NCBI RefSeq assembly: GCF_013340935.1
Contig: NZ_WHOS01000010.1
Location: 62,001-126,000 of the forward strand
Direction of reading: 5' to 3'
Source: Azospirillum melinis
Lineage (GTDB): Bacteria; Pseudomonadota; Alphaproteobacteria; Azospirillales; Azospirillaceae
DNA: 64,000 nt
Positions 17,954-27,258 of this stretch are shown here, one piece after another (positions within the stretch are counted from its first letter, which is position 1; every line of letters starts with the position of its first letter). Below the pieces are notes generated by a model that was given only the letters and a program-made list of their open reading frames with translations, did no database searches and was not told the DNA's origin. The translations under genes and the position numbers were made by a program.

Positions 17954-19324
17954 TCACCAGCTCTTCGCACGGGCCGCCGGCTTGCCGTTGCCGTGGGCTT
18001 CACGACGGGCATGACCATGGTCCGGGCGGGCGTCGCCGCGATGGTTGTCATTGCGGGCATAGTCCGGACGCGGGCCGCGCGGGGCGTGCGGGCCCTTGGA
18101 CTCGCCGTTGCGGTGCCACGGCTTGCCGGCGCCGCCACCCGGACGGCCGCTGCGACCGGCCGGACGGCCGGCGCCGCCGGTGGTGAAGGGACGCGTCGGC
18201 TCCAGGCCGGGCACCACATGCACCTCGAGCGTCGCCTTCGTGTAGCGCTCGATGCGGACCAGCGTCTCGCGGTCGGCGCGGGCGGCGAAGGAGATCGCAA
18301 CGCCCGAGGCGCCGGCGCGGCCGGTGCGACCGATGCGGTGGACATAGTCCTCCGCCGAGCGCGGCAGGTCGAAGTTGATGACGTGGGTGATGTCGCGCAC
18401 GTCGATGCCGCGGGCGGCGACGTCGGTGGCGACCAGCAGGCGGACCTGGCCGGTGCGCAGACGCTGGAGCGTGCGGTTGCGCTTGGTCTGGTCCATGTCG
18501 CCGTGCAGGGCGGCGGCGGCATGGCCGGCGGCGCTCAGCTCCTCGGCCAGCGTGTCGGCATCACGCTTGGTCGCAGCGAAGATGATCGCCTTGCCGACCT
18601 CTTCCTGGGCGGCGAAATGCTGCAGCAGACGGCGCTTGTGGTCGAGATCGTCGGCATGGTGTAGACGCTGCTCGACGTTGATCGCGGTCGCCTGGCTCTC
18701 GACGGCCACACGCTCCGGATTGCGCAGCAGGTTGCCGGCCAGCTGCGCCATGCGGCGGTCCAGCGTGGCGGTGAACAGCATGGTCTGGCGCGTCGGCGGG
18801 CAGCACTTGGCGATGGTCTCGACATCGTCGAGGAAGCCCATGTCCAGCATGCGGTCGGCCTCGTCGAGGATCAGCACCTCGACCTCGTCCAGCGCGATGC
18901 GGCGGCGGGCGACATGGTCCAGCAGGCGGCCCGGGGTGCAGACGAGAACGTCGACCGGACGCGACAGCAGGCGCAGCTGTTCGCGGTAGGGCATGCCGCC
19001 GACCACGTCCACGATGTTCAGCTTCATGAACTTCGCGTACTTGCGGGCGGCGTCGGTGACCTGCTTGGCCAGTTCGCGGGTCGGGGCCAGAACCAGCACG
19101 CGCGGGGTGGCGGCGCCGTTCAGCGGCAGCTCGGCGGTGCGGGTCAGCGCCGGCAGCATGAAGGCGGCGGTCTTGCCGGTGCCGGTCTCGGCAGTGGCGA
19201 GGATGTCGCGGCCCTGGAGCGCCGGCGGAATGGCGGCGAGCTGGACCGGGGTCGGGGTGGTGTATTCGAACGCCTCGAGGGCCTTCAGGACGAGCGGGTG
19301 CAGGCCGAGTTCGGAAAACGTCAA
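17954..19324 (-). CDS. rhlE: DEAD-box ATP-dependent RNA helicase, RhlE type
   Basis: A 456-residue DEAD-box helicase. It contains the Q motif FEYTTPTPVQLAAIP, motif I AETGTGKTAAF near residue 47, PTRELAKQ, motif II LDEADRML, motif III TATL, and motif VI HRIGRTGRAG. The last 90 residues form a Gly/Arg/His-rich basic tail that binds RNA non-specifically. RhlE-type helicases remodel ribosome and degradosome RNA, often in the cold. The transcript has a long leader with several inverted repeats, which may control it. Gene symbol given by similarity of motifs and tail; another RhlE paralogue may exist. Confidence 0.93.
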   Translation of the reverse strand: MTFSELGLHPLVLKALEAFEYTTPTPVQLAAIPPALQGRDILATAETGTGKTAAFMLPALTRTAELPLNGAATPRVLVLAPTRELAKQVTDAARKYAKFMKLNIVDVVGGMPYREQLRLLSRPVDVLVCTPGRLLDHVARRRIALDEVEVLILDEADRMLDMGFLDDVETIAKCCPPTRQTMLFTATLDRRMAQLAGNLLRNPERVAVESQATAINVEQRLHHADDLDHKRRLLQHFAAQEEVGKAIIFAATKRDADTLAEELSAAGHAAAALHGDMDQTKRNRTLQRLRTGQVRLLVATDVAARGIDVRDITHVINFDLPRSAEDYVHRIGRTGRAGASGVAISFAARADRETLVRIERYTKATLEVHVVPGLEPTRPFTTGGAGRPAGRSGRPGGGAGKPWHRNGESKGPHAPRGPRPDYARNDNHRGDARPDHGHARREAHGNGKPAARAKSW

Positions 19325-19455
19325 GTCGTAACAACCTTCTCAAAGCAACACGGCACGGCCCCGCGCGCCCCGATGGCGGGCGTGGGACATACCGGCGGAC
19401 TCGCCGGGAGGAGGTCGATAGAGGGAGAGGCGTCTATCCGATGCAGCGGCCAGAG

Positions 19456-19535
19456 CGTCCCTAGAACCCTGGGACGTTTGTCCCCTAGGGGACTGCCGTT
19501 GCGCAATCACAGCGCGTCTCGCTCAAGAGACGCGC
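19456..19535 (-). promoter_or_regulatory. Structured leader upstream of the RNA helicase gene
   Basis: Three inverted repeats lie side by side: CGTCCC (19456-19461 region) with GGGACG (19471-19475), the perfect palindrome GTCCCCTAGGGGAC at 19480-19493, and a perfect 9-bp stem GCGCGTCTC/GAGACGCGC at 19512-19535. They fall inside the inferred roughly 230-base 5' leader of the helicase message. Leaders of cold-shock DEAD-box mRNAs are often structured; here that link is only an inference. Confidence 0.45.
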
Positions 19536-19559
19536 GAGCCTCCAGCGATCAAGACGCCC

Positions 19560-19588
19560 TAGATAGTCTATTGCGCCGCACAAAACAA
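19560..19588 (-). promoter_or_regulatory. Probable promoter of the RNA helicase gene
   Basis: On the minus strand TTGTTT and TATCTA are separated by 17 bases. The -35 overlaps the T-rich tail of the terminator that ends the upstream FliL-like gene. This would place the start of the helicase message near 19553. Confidence 0.4.
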
Positions 19589-19608
19589 GGCTCATCGCAG
19601 AACGAGCC
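19582..19608 (-). terminator. Intrinsic terminator after the FliL-like gene
   Basis: Reading the minus strand, GGCTC (19608-19604) and GAGCC (19593-19589) pair around a ten-base loop and are followed by TTGTTTT. It begins ten bases after the stop of the FliL-like gene. The stem is short, so strength is uncertain. Confidence 0.5.
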
Positions 19609-19617
19609 CCGCGTGCC

Positions 19618-20142
19618 TTACTTGACGACCATGCGTTCGATGTAGATGTCGCGGAACAGGCCGGTGCCCGCCTCGCGGTTCACGGACTCCCTGATGCGCG
19701 CCTTCAGGAGGTCGGCGGAGCCCGGTCCGGTCAGGGTTTCGCTGTCGATCCGGCTGAGGGTCTGGAACAGCCGGTCGGCGATGCGGTCCTGATAGCGCAG
19801 GATGCGGTCGGGCTCTACCGTCGGCGCCAGCACCAGGGACACCTGCATTTCCACCGCCCGCACGCTGCCCAGCGGCACCTCGATGGCAGGCAGCCGCGCC
19901 AATTGCGGCTTCGGCCCCATCCGCGCCTCGATCCGCCGCTGTTCAAGGATGCGGTCCAACGCGATGCCGCCGCCATAGGCCAGCCCCGCCAGCGTGAACA
20001 GGGCGATCAGGACGACGATCAGCAGACGGGTGGGGTTTCCCGGCTCCGGCTGAGTTTCATGGTGCGGCGCCCGCTCGTCCCGCAACGGGTCGGGAGGCGG
20101 GGTAGAGAACAGGTTTCCTTGCAGTGTGCGGTGCGTGGCCAT
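19618..20142 (-). CDS. FliL-like single-pass membrane protein
   Basis: A 174-residue protein with a Pro-rich cytoplasmic N terminus, one transmembrane helix at about residues 39-63, and a periplasmic domain. The domain has features of flagellar basal-body protein FliL: a beta-rich LGSVRAVEMQVSLVLAP, RIADRLFQTLSRID, a helix LLKARIRESVN and a terminal strand FRDIYIERMVVK. FliL supports stator function in flagellar rotation. No flagellar genes are adjacent, so this is an orphan homologue, perhaps for a second (lateral) flagellar system or another membrane stomatin-like role. It starts with ATG preceded by GGAGG (on its strand, around 20149). Confidence 0.7.
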   Translation of the reverse strand: MATHRTLQGNLFSTPPPDPLRDERAPHHETQPEPGNPTRLLIVVLIALFTLAGLAYGGGIALDRILEQRRIEARMGPKPQLARLPAIEVPLGSVRAVEMQVSLVLAPTVEPDRILRYQDRIADRLFQTLSRIDSETLTGPGSADLLKARIRESVNREAGTGLFRDIYIERMVVK

Positions 20143-20226
20143 GATCGGCCTCCTGCGGGCCGGGCGGGAGCAGTGTGGAGCGTAGCGCGTCGGGTGTTAA
20201 GATTCGGTGGAGGGGCGCGCCCTGTC

Positions 20227-20901
20227 TCACCGCACGCACTCGGCCAGCCCGTCCCGCCGCACCACCGCCATCCGCCGCTCGATCACCCCGGCGCGGCGGG
20301 CGACATAGGCGCTGGGCCGGGTGGGCGACCAGTTGCGCGGGCTGGGCAGCACCACCGCCAGCAGCGCCGCCTCGCGCCGGGTCAGCGCTGCGGCGGATTT
20401 GTTGAAGTGGTGCCGCGCCGCGGCCTCGGCGCCATAGACGCCGTCATCCCACTCCACGATGTTCAGATAGACCTCCAGGATGCGGCGCTTGCTCCACAGG
20501 CTTTCGATCAGCAGGGTGAACCACGCCTCCGCCCCCTTGCGGATCCAGCTGCGGTCGGGCCAGAGGAAGGCATTCTTGGCGGTCTGCTGGCTGATCGTGC
20601 TGCCGCCGCGCAGCCGCCGGCCCTCCTCGTTCTCCTCGAAAGCGCCCTCGATGGCCGCCCAGTCGAAGCCGCCATGGCCGCAGAAGCCGGTGTCCTCCGA
20701 GGCGATCACCGCCTCGACCAGGGCGGGGGAGATGCGCTCCAGCGGTTCCCAGTCGCGCGACAGGCCGGAGCCGCCCAGCGCCCGGATCAGCATCAGCGGC
20801 GTCGCCGGCGGCGGCACGACCCGGTAGAGCGCCGCCCACAGGATGGTGAAGGCCATCAGCCCCGCGATCCCGATCAGCGCCCAGCGCAGCAGTTTCCGCA
20901 T
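20227..20901 (-). CDS. mtgA: Monofunctional biosynthetic peptidoglycan transglycosylase
   Basis: MtgA polymerises lipid II into glycan strands without transpeptidation. The 224-residue protein has one N-terminal membrane anchor (about residues 8-28) and a GT51 domain: the catalytic glutamate in [31 protein letters not shown], the second glutamate in [18 protein letters not shown], and a terminal LPSPRNWSP. Length and architecture fit MtgA rather than a bifunctional penicillin-binding protein. It is transcribed toward the FliL-like gene with an 84-base gap, so the two may share a transcript. Confidence 0.96.
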   Translation of the reverse strand: MRKLLRWALIGIAGLMAFTILWAALYRVVPPPATPLMLIRALGGSGLSRDWEPLERISPALVEAVIASEDTGFCGHGGFDWAAIEGAFEENEEGRRLRGGSTISQQTAKNAFLWPDRSWIRKGAEAWFTLLIESLWSKRRILEVYLNIVEWDDGVYGAEAAARHHFNKSAAALTRREAALLAVVLPSPRNWSPTRPSAYVARRAGVIERRMAVVRRDGLAECVR

Positions 20902-21013
20902 ACAGCCCCGTCTCCGCTCGGCTCCTTCGGACTTCCCTCAATGGGGGTGAAGCGGTGCGCCGTCAACATGCGGCGCTCGCTTTGCGGCACGCCACCGCCA
21001 TATAGTGCCGCCG

Positions 21014-23779
21014 ATGGACCTGACCGCCGATCCCACCCCGCTCCACAGCCTCGACGACGCGCCCGCCATGGTGGCGGGCGCGCGCCGTGTCGTGTCGCTG
21101 ACCCTCGACGGCGAGGTCGAAGAGCTGTCGCTGGCCGCCGCCGCGGCGAAGGTGCGCCGCCAGCCGCCCCTGGTCTGCCATGCCCGCGCCTTCGCCCGCC
21201 GGCTGGGGATCGACGCCTTCCCGGCCTTCGACGTGCTGGAGCTGTTCGCCTTCGTCCACCCGGCCCGCTTTTGCGTCCCCACCCCGCGCGGCATCGCCGA
21301 GGCGCTCGACCTGCCCACGCCTGAGGGTCACGAGGCGGAAGCGCTGGCCCTCCAGCGTGCCGTGCGCCGGCTGCTGGGCGACCTCGGGGCAGCCGGACGG
21401 GAGGAATCCTCCGACCCCGTCGCATTCGCCTGGGAGATGGGACGTGCCGGCTGGCCTTGGGCGCCGTCGGTACTGGCGGCGCTCGGCAAACCCGACGGGC
21501 CGGAGAAGGGTGCTGCCCGGTCAGGTCTGCGCGTCTGGACCCGCATCAAGGAGTGGGAGGAAGGCGCACCGCCGCCGCCGCCCGCCCAGAACCCGGTCGA
21601 TCCGGACGAGGCGCGCCGCCGCCTCGCCGCCATGCTGTCGGCCAACGTGCTGGGCAAGATTGCCGAGCCGCGGCCGCAGCAGGCTGACTATTCCAGCGCG
21701 GTGTCCGCCGCCTTCGCCCCGCGCCAGCTTCCCGACACGCCGAATGTCGTGCTGGCGGAGGCCGGGACCGGCGTCGGCAAGACGCTGGGCTATCTGGCGC
21801 CGGCCACGGTCTGGGCGGAGAAGAATGGCGGGACGGTGTGGATCTCCACCTATACCCGCAATCTCCAGCACCAGATCGACGCCGAGCTCGACCGGCTCTA
21901 TGCCGACCCGGCGACCAAGGCGCGCAAGGTGGTGCTGCGCAAGGGACGCGAGAACTACCTGTGCCTGCTGAACCTCGAAGACGCGGTGCGCGCCATGCCG
22001 TTTCAGCCGCACAACGCCATCGGCGTCGGGCTGATGGCGCGCTGGGCGGCGGCGACGCGCGACGGCGACATGACCGGCGGCGACTTCCCCGGCTGGCTGG
22101 TCGACATCGCCGGGCGCGGGCCGACCATGGGGCTGGCCGACCGCCGCGGCGAGTGCATCTATTCCGCCTGCGACCACTACGCCCGCTGCTACATCGAGAA
22201 GAGCGTGCGCCGCGCCCGCCGGGCCGACATCGTCATCGCCAACCACGCGCTGGTGATGGTGCAGGCGGCTCTCGGCGGCGGCGAGGAACCGACGCTGCCC
22301 AGCCGCTATGTCTTCGACGAGGGGCACCATGTCTTCGATGCCGCCGACAGCGCCTTCGCCGGCCATCTGACCTGCCGGGAGACGCAGGAGCTGCGCCGCT
22401 GGCTGCTGGGTGCCGAGGAGACCGGCCGCAGCCGCGCCCGCGGCCTGAAGCGCCGGTTGGAGGACATCGTTGCCGGCGACGAGGAGGCTCTGCGCCATCT
22501 CGACGACATCCTGATCGGCGCCCGCGTCCTGCCCGCCGACGGCTGGTCGGCGCGTCTGGCCGCCGACAACCCGCAGGGGCCGACCGAGCGCTTCCTGCTG
22601 CTGGCCCGCCAGCAGGTCTATGCCCGCACCGCCGGCCAGGGCGGCCCCTACAGCCTGGAGGCCGACAGGGCCTATCCGGTGGACGGCCTGCTGGAAGCGG
22701 CGGCGGAACTGGAGCAGTCCCTGGTCCGCCTGTCCGAACCGGTGGAGGCGCTGGCCCGCCGGCTGGCCCAGCGGCTGGAGGACGAGAGCGCCGAGCTCGA
22801 CTCCGACCAGCGCCGCCGCATCGATGCGCTGTCGCGCAGCCTGCACCGCCGCGGCACCCTGACGGTCGAGGGGTGGCGCGCCATGCTGCGCACCCTGCCG
22901 ACTGAGACGCCGTCGCACTTCGTCGACTGGTTCGCGGTGGAGCGGATCGACGGCCGCGACGTCGATGTCGGGCTGTACCGCCACTGGGTCGACCCGACGG
23001 TGCCCTTCGCCGAGGCACTGGCCGGCCCCGCCCATGGGCTGGTGGTGACCAGCGCCACGCTGACCGACGGCACCGGCGACATCGGCCAGGACTGGCGCGC
23101 GGCGGAGGACCGTTGCGGCGCCAGCCACCTGCCGGCCCCGGCGATCCGCGCCCAGGTCCCTTCCCCCTTCGACTACCCGAACCGCACCCGTGTCTTCGTC
23201 GTCAACGACGTGCGCAAGGACGATCTGGGACAGGTCTCGGCGGCATACAAATCGCTGTTCCTGGCGGCGGGTGGCGGCGGTCTCGGCCTGTTCACCGCGA
23301 TCAGCCGGCTGCGCGCCGTGCGCGACCGCATCGCCGAACCGCTGGATCAGGCGAACATTCCGCTTTATGCCCAGCATGTCGATCCGCTGGACGTGTCGAC
23401 CCTGATCGACATCTTCCGCAACGAGGAGCACGCCTGCCTGCTCGGCACCGACGCGGTGCGCGACGGGGTGGACGTGCCGGGGCGCAGCCTGCGTCTGATT
23501 GTCTTCGACCGCGTGCCCTGGCCCCGCCCCGACATTCTGCACCGTGCCCGCCGCGAGGCCTTCGGCCGCCGCCGCTACGAGGACATGATCACGCGGTTGC
23601 GCCTGAAGCAGGCCTTCGGCCGGCTGGTCCGCCGCGCCGACGACACCGGGGTCTTCGTCCTGCTCGACCCGATGATGCCGAGCCGGCTTGGCGGCGCCTT
23701 CCCCGAAGGCGTGGAGATGCGGCGGGTCGGGCTGAAGCAGGCGGTCGAGGAGACGGCGGAGTTCCTGCGGGGGTGGTGA
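21014..23779 (+). CDS. DinG/XPD-type ATP-dependent DNA helicase with Fe-S cluster motif
   Basis: A 921-residue superfamily 2 helicase. Motif I (AEAGTGVGKTLGYLAPA) is near residue 250 and the DEAH-like motif II (DEGHHVFD) near residue 434. Four cysteines, one in YLCLLN near residue 314 and three in GECIYSACDHYARC near 380-393, are spaced as in the 4Fe-4S domain of DinG and XPD. The C-terminal half has GTDAVRDGVDVPG and a final QAFGRLVRRADDTG. Such enzymes unwind 5'-3' and resolve R-loops or G-quadruplexes. The first 230 residues, before motif I, match no domain I recognise. The ATG at 21014 is favoured over GTG at 21005. In alphaproteobacteria this long form is common and distinct from E. coli DinG. 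Confidence 0.9.
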   Translation: MDLTADPTPLHSLDDAPAMVAGARRVVSLTLDGEVEELSLAAAAAKVRRQPPLVCHARAFARRLGIDAFPAFDVLELFAFVHPARFCVPTPRGIAEALDLPTPEGHEAEALALQRAVRRLLGDLGAAGREESSDPVAFAWEMGRAGWPWAPSVLAALGKPDGPEKGAARSGLRVWTRIKEWEEGAPPPPPAQNPVDPDEARRRLAAMLSANVLGKIAEPRPQQADYSSAVSAAFAPRQLPDTPNVVLAEAGTGVGKTLGYLAPATVWAEKNGGTVWISTYTRNLQHQIDAELDRLYADPATKARKVVLRKGRENYLCLLNLEDAVRAMPFQPHNAIGVGLMARWAAATRDGDMTGGDFPGWLVDIAGRGPTMGLADRRGECIYSACDHYARCYIEKSVRRARRADIVIANHALVMVQAALGGGEEPTLPSRYVFDEGHHVFDAADSAFAGHLTCRETQELRRWLLGAEETGRSRARGLKRRLEDIVAGDEEALRHLDDILIGARVLPADGWSARLAADNPQGPTERFLLLARQQVYARTAGQGGPYSLEADRAYPVDGLLEAAAELEQSLVRLSEPVEALARRLAQRLEDESAELDSDQRRRIDALSRSLHRRGTLTVEGWRAMLRTLPTETPSHFVDWFAVERIDGRDVDVGLYRHWVDPTVPFAEALAGPAHGLVVTSATLTDGTGDIGQDWRAAEDRCGASHLPAPAIRAQVPSPFDYPNRTRVFVVNDVRKDDLGQVSAAYKSLFLAAGGGGLGLFTAISRLRAVRDRIAEPLDQANIPLYAQHVDPLDVSTLIDIFRNEEHACLLGTDAVRDGVDVPGRSLRLIVFDRVPWPRPDILHRARREAFGRRRYEDMITRLRLKQAFGRLVRRADDTGVFVLLDPMMPSRLGGAFPEGVEMRRVGLKQAVEETAEFLRGW

Positions 23780-23819
23780 GGGGCGGTCTACCCCTCGCCA
23801 CCTCCCGCTCCGTGGCCTG

Positions 23820-25511
23820 TCAGGCGGCGCGCAGCTCGCTGAGGAAGCTGTCCATCGCCTGCTTCAGCATCGCAGCCTGCCGGGCGAGATCGTCCGACGC
23901 ATGCTTGACGTTGTTGGTGGCAGCCCCCGTCTCGTTCTCCGCCTGCTGAATTCCCAGGACGTTGCGCGAAACCTCGGTCGTGCCGACCGCGGCCTGCTGG
24001 GCGTTGCGGCTGATTTCGGACGTGGCGCCGCTCTGCTGGTTCACCGATTGCGCCATGTCGGCCGTGGAATTGCTGATCTCCTCCACCTGACCGATGATGC
24101 TGCGCATGGCGCCGACCGTCCGGCCCGAGGCCGCCTTGACCGCGCCGATCTGGTTGGTGATCTGCTCGGTCATCGCGTGGGTCTGGTTGGCAAGGTTCTT
24201 CACCTCGCTGGCGACGACGGCAAAGCCTTTGCCGGCCTCCCCGGCGCGGGCCGCTTCGATGGTCGCGTTCAACGCCAGCAGATTGGTCTGGCTGGCCACC
24301 GCATTGATCGAAGCCACGATCTGATCGACCTGATCGATGGAGGCGGACAGCAGATCGAGCTGGCGCTGGGCTTCCCCAGCCCCCTCGGCCGCAAGGCGGG
24401 AGCGGTCGGCGGCACGCCCCACGCGGTCGGACAGCTCGCCGATCGAGGCGGATAGTTCCTCCGACGCGGCGGCGACCGTCTGGACATTGGCGCTCGCCTG
24501 CTCCGACGCGGCGGCGACGGCGGTGCACTGGGCGCCGACCTCTTCGACGGCGGCGGCCAGCTGCGACGAGGTGGCCTGCAACTCGGTTGCGGAACTGCCG
24601 ACCGCATCGACGATGGAGCCGACCCGCTCCTCGAAGGACCGGGCCATGTCCAGCGTTCCCCGGCGTTTTTCCGCTGCCGCCTGGGCCTCGGCGTCCTTGG
24701 CGTCCTGTTCCAGCTGGCGCGTGCGGATCATGCTCTCCTTGAACACCTCCACCGTCCGCGCCATTTCGCCGACCTCGTCACCACGGCCGGCCCCAACCAC
24801 CTCCGTCGTGGTGTCGCCGGTCGCCAGACGCACCATCGCCGCGTTCAGTGCGGCGACCGGACGGCGAATACCATAGACGACCAGCAGCACGGACCCGATG
24901 GCACCGATGACAAGCAGCGCGATCGCAATCGACAGGGAGTTGAACACCGTCTGGTTGGTCTTGTCGGTCAGATCGTCGGACGAACGGTACACTCCGGCCG
25001 ACACCTCATCCGACAGCTTTGCCGCCATGTTGAAGGCCTCCACCACCTGCGGGCGTCCTTCCTTTCCATAGATGGCGGCAGCCCCGGCGTGATCGCCCTT
25101 CTCCTTCGCCGCGAAAAGCTTGGGCAACGACGACTTCACCATTGCCGTCAGTTCCGCGATCCGCGCCACCTTGTCCTTGTGCTCGGGCCTGACCAGACGG
25201 TTCATCACCGTGCTCGATTCGGCAATGGCCGCCTGGATGTCGTCCATCGCCTTGACCAGCGCGGGAAGTCCGGAGGGGTCCTGAAGCAACAGCACGTTGT
25301 TGGCCTGACGGCCGAGGTTGGCGAGGTCGCCGCGCATGCGTTCCAGCTTCAGCGAAAACGTGACGTCTCCATCGATCAGCCTGCTGTAGCGATCATCGAT
25401 CTCACCGATCCGGTTGCTCATGTAGATCGACAGCCCGAGCGTGATCAGGCTGAGAATCGCCACCACTGCATAGATTTTCGTACCGATCCGGAGATTTTCG
25501 ATAAGTTTCAC
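23820..25511 (-). CDS. Methyl-accepting chemotaxis protein
   Basis: A 563-residue transmembrane chemoreceptor. The first transmembrane helix is at about residues 12-30, followed by a four-helix-type periplasmic sensor (about 35-185), a second membrane helix near 190-210, HAMP ([18 protein letters not shown]) and a long cytoplasmic coiled-coil. The signalling tip is [19 protein letters not shown], which contacts CheA and CheW. The start is GTG with GAGG about ten bases before it. There are no che genes nearby. The ligand is unknown; the sensor type commonly senses small organic acids or oxidation state. Confidence 0.95.
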   Translation of the reverse strand: MKLIENLRIGTKIYAVVAILSLITLGLSIYMSNRIGEIDDRYSRLIDGDVTFSLKLERMRGDLANLGRQANNVLLLQDPSGLPALVKAMDDIQAAIAESSTVMNRLVRPEHKDKVARIAELTAMVKSSLPKLFAAKEKGDHAGAAAIYGKEGRPQVVEAFNMAAKLSDEVSAGVYRSSDDLTDKTNQTVFNSLSIAIALLVIGAIGSVLLVVYGIRRPVAALNAAMVRLATGDTTTEVVGAGRGDEVGEMARTVEVFKESMIRTRQLEQDAKDAEAQAAAEKRRGTLDMARSFEERVGSIVDAVGSSATELQATSSQLAAAVEEVGAQCTAVAAASEQASANVQTVAAASEELSASIGELSDRVGRAADRSRLAAEGAGEAQRQLDLLSASIDQVDQIVASINAVASQTNLLALNATIEAARAGEAGKGFAVVASEVKNLANQTHAMTEQITNQIGAVKAASGRTVGAMRSIIGQVEEISNSTADMAQSVNQQSGATSEISRNAQQAAVGTTEVSRNVLGIQQAENETGAATNNVKHASDDLARQAAMLKQAMDSFLSELRAA

Positions 25512-25715
25512 AGCGACACCTCAGCTGATCCCTGAAAAGAGCGGTTTCCCTGCCGACTTCGGCCGACAGGGCAAAAGCAATTCCAGACTCACCTAAGTGC
25601 ACGCGGTAAAGAATACCTTAAAGAATCGGCCGGAAAATGTTCGAAAGATAAATGAACCAAGCCACAAACAACAATCTCAATAAGATTACATCGCCGACTC
25701 AAGTCCAGAAACCAG

Positions 25716-26663
25716 TCATTGCCCTGGCGCATATACCGCCAGCAGCGCCGACAGCGTCACCACGCTCAGCACCGTCGACACCAGGATGGCCGAGGAGGTG
25801 CGCTCCACATAGGTCTGGTACTGGCTCGCCACCACGAAAGTCAGAGCCCCGGTCGGCAATGCAGCCAGGATCACCGCGCTGCCGGTCCAGAACGGGTCCA
25901 TCGGGAACAGCGTCTGTGTCAGCACCCAGGCCAGCGCCGGGTGGACCAGCAGCTTCAGGGCACTGATCCAGCCCGCCTCCGCCAGCCCGGCGGTCAGGCG
26001 TTGCGAGGCCAGGAACAGGCCGATGGCGAACAGCGCGCAGGGGCCGGCGGGGGAGCCCATCAACTCGCAGAATGTCGCAATCGGCTTCGGCACCGCCACG
26101 CCGGGCAGCAGTGCCGACCAGGCGAGGCCGGCGGCGGTGGACAGGATCAGCGGGTTCTTCGCCAGCGCCCGGCCGACATCGCGCAGAGCCTTGCCCAGCC
26201 CGCTGCCCTGGCTGTTGGCGAACTCCATCCAGATCACGGCGATGCCGACCATGATGGCGCTCATGATGACGGTCGCCAGGATGGTGGGGGCGAGACGGTC
26301 CGGCCCGAAGGCGGCCAGGAACAGCGGAATGCCCATGTAGCCGGTGTTGGAGAAGGCCGAGTTCAGCCCCTGCATGCACTGGATCTGCGTGCGCTCGCGG
26401 TAGACGAGGCGGCCGATCACCGCGCCCAGCGCATAGACCAGCAGCATCGACCCCAGGAAGGCGCCGATGAACGGACCGTTGAAGATCTCCGGGATCGACC
26501 GCCGCGCCGTGCCCAGGAACAGCACCGGCGGCAGCGCCATCCAATAGACGAACTTGTTCAGCGCCTCCGACGAGGCGGCGCCGAGCAGCTTCGACTTCCC
26601 GGACAGGAAGCCGGCCAGGATGATAGCGAATACGGGAAATGCGACATTGAGGACGACGTTCAT
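25716..26663 (-). CDS. Auxin efflux carrier (AEC) family transporter
   Basis: A 315-residue inner-membrane protein with about ten hydrophobic segments in two halves. The N-terminal half begins VLNVAFPVFAIILAGF and includes NKFVYWMALPPVLF with the family's conserved proline pair; the second half has LPTGALTFVVASQY near the end. AEC members in bacteria export or exchange malonate, malate or related acids. The ATG at 26663 begins the first helix; a longer frame would add 61 residues of unlikely Arg-rich sequence. It is transcribed toward the chemoreceptor gene. Confidence 0.9.
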   Translation of the reverse strand: MNVVLNVAFPVFAIILAGFLSGKSKLLGAASSEALNKFVYWMALPPVLFLGTARRSIPEIFNGPFIGAFLGSMLLVYALGAVIGRLVYRERTQIQCMQGLNSAFSNTGYMGIPLFLAAFGPDRLAPTILATVIMSAIMVGIAVIWMEFANSQGSGLGKALRDVGRALAKNPLILSTAAGLAWSALLPGVAVPKPIATFCELMGSPAGPCALFAIGLFLASQRLTAGLAEAGWISALKLLVHPALAWVLTQTLFPMDPFWTGSAVILAALPTGALTFVVASQYQTYVERTSSAILVSTVLSVVTLSALLAVYAPGQ

Positions 26664-26803
26664 GGTGCGCGACAATAGGCAACGCCAACCGTCGCGTCGA
26701 GCGGCCGACCCCTCCACTCCCGGCATGGCACCCTTGACGGCGCGGAAGCGGCGTTCGAGATTGCCGACCTTACACGCGACCACTCCCCAAGGGAGACCGC
26801 CCC

Positions 26804-27229
26804 ATGAGAAAGCCGACCGATTCCATGATCGACCACCACAGCGCACTCATCTATGTCATGGTCCTGGTGTCCGCCTGCGACGGCGACATGACCGACCTTG
26901 AACTGGAAGCCATCGGCGAGAATGTGCGCCACCTGCCGATCTTCAAGGACTACAGCGGCGATCAGGTGATGGCCGCCACCCGCGAATGCACCGCCATGCT
27001 GAGCGACAGCGACGGGCTCGACACCGTGCTAACCATCATCGAGCAGGCGCTGCCGTCCAAGCTGCGCGAGACCGCCTATGCGGTGGCCTGCGACATCGCC
27101 GCCGCCGATCCCAAGGCATCGCAGGAGGAACTGCGCATGCTGGAGCTGATCCGCCACCGGCTGGGGGTCGACCGGCTGTGCGCCGCCGCCATCGAGCGGG
27201 GCGCCCGTGCCCGCCACATGCGCCTGTGA
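26804..27229 (+). CDS. TerB-like tellurite resistance family protein
   Basis: A 141-residue all-helical acidic protein resembling TerB: SALIYVMVLVSACDGDMTDLELEAI is the family's helix pair with conserved acidic residues likely to bind metal ions. The domain fills the whole protein. Isolated TerB-like proteins occur widely in alphaproteobacteria without the rest of a tellurite operon, and their role is not known. GGGAGA precedes the ATG by about eight bases. The next gene begins 29 bases later on the same strand, so the two may be co-transcribed. Confidence 0.82.
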   Translation: MRKPTDSMIDHHSALIYVMVLVSACDGDMTDLELEAIGENVRHLPIFKDYSGDQVMAATRECTAMLSDSDGLDTVLTIIEQALPSKLRETAYAVACDIAAADPKASQEELRMLELIRHRLGVDRLCAAAIERGARARHMRL

Positions 27230-27258
27230 CCGTATCCACGTATAGTGAAAGCCTCGAC

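Noticed and set aside
25555-25582. Dyad CCTGCCGAC/GCCGACAGG upstream of the chemoreceptor as a sigma-28 promoter
   Set aside because: The order and spacing of TAAA and GCCGATAA on the correct strand do not fit.
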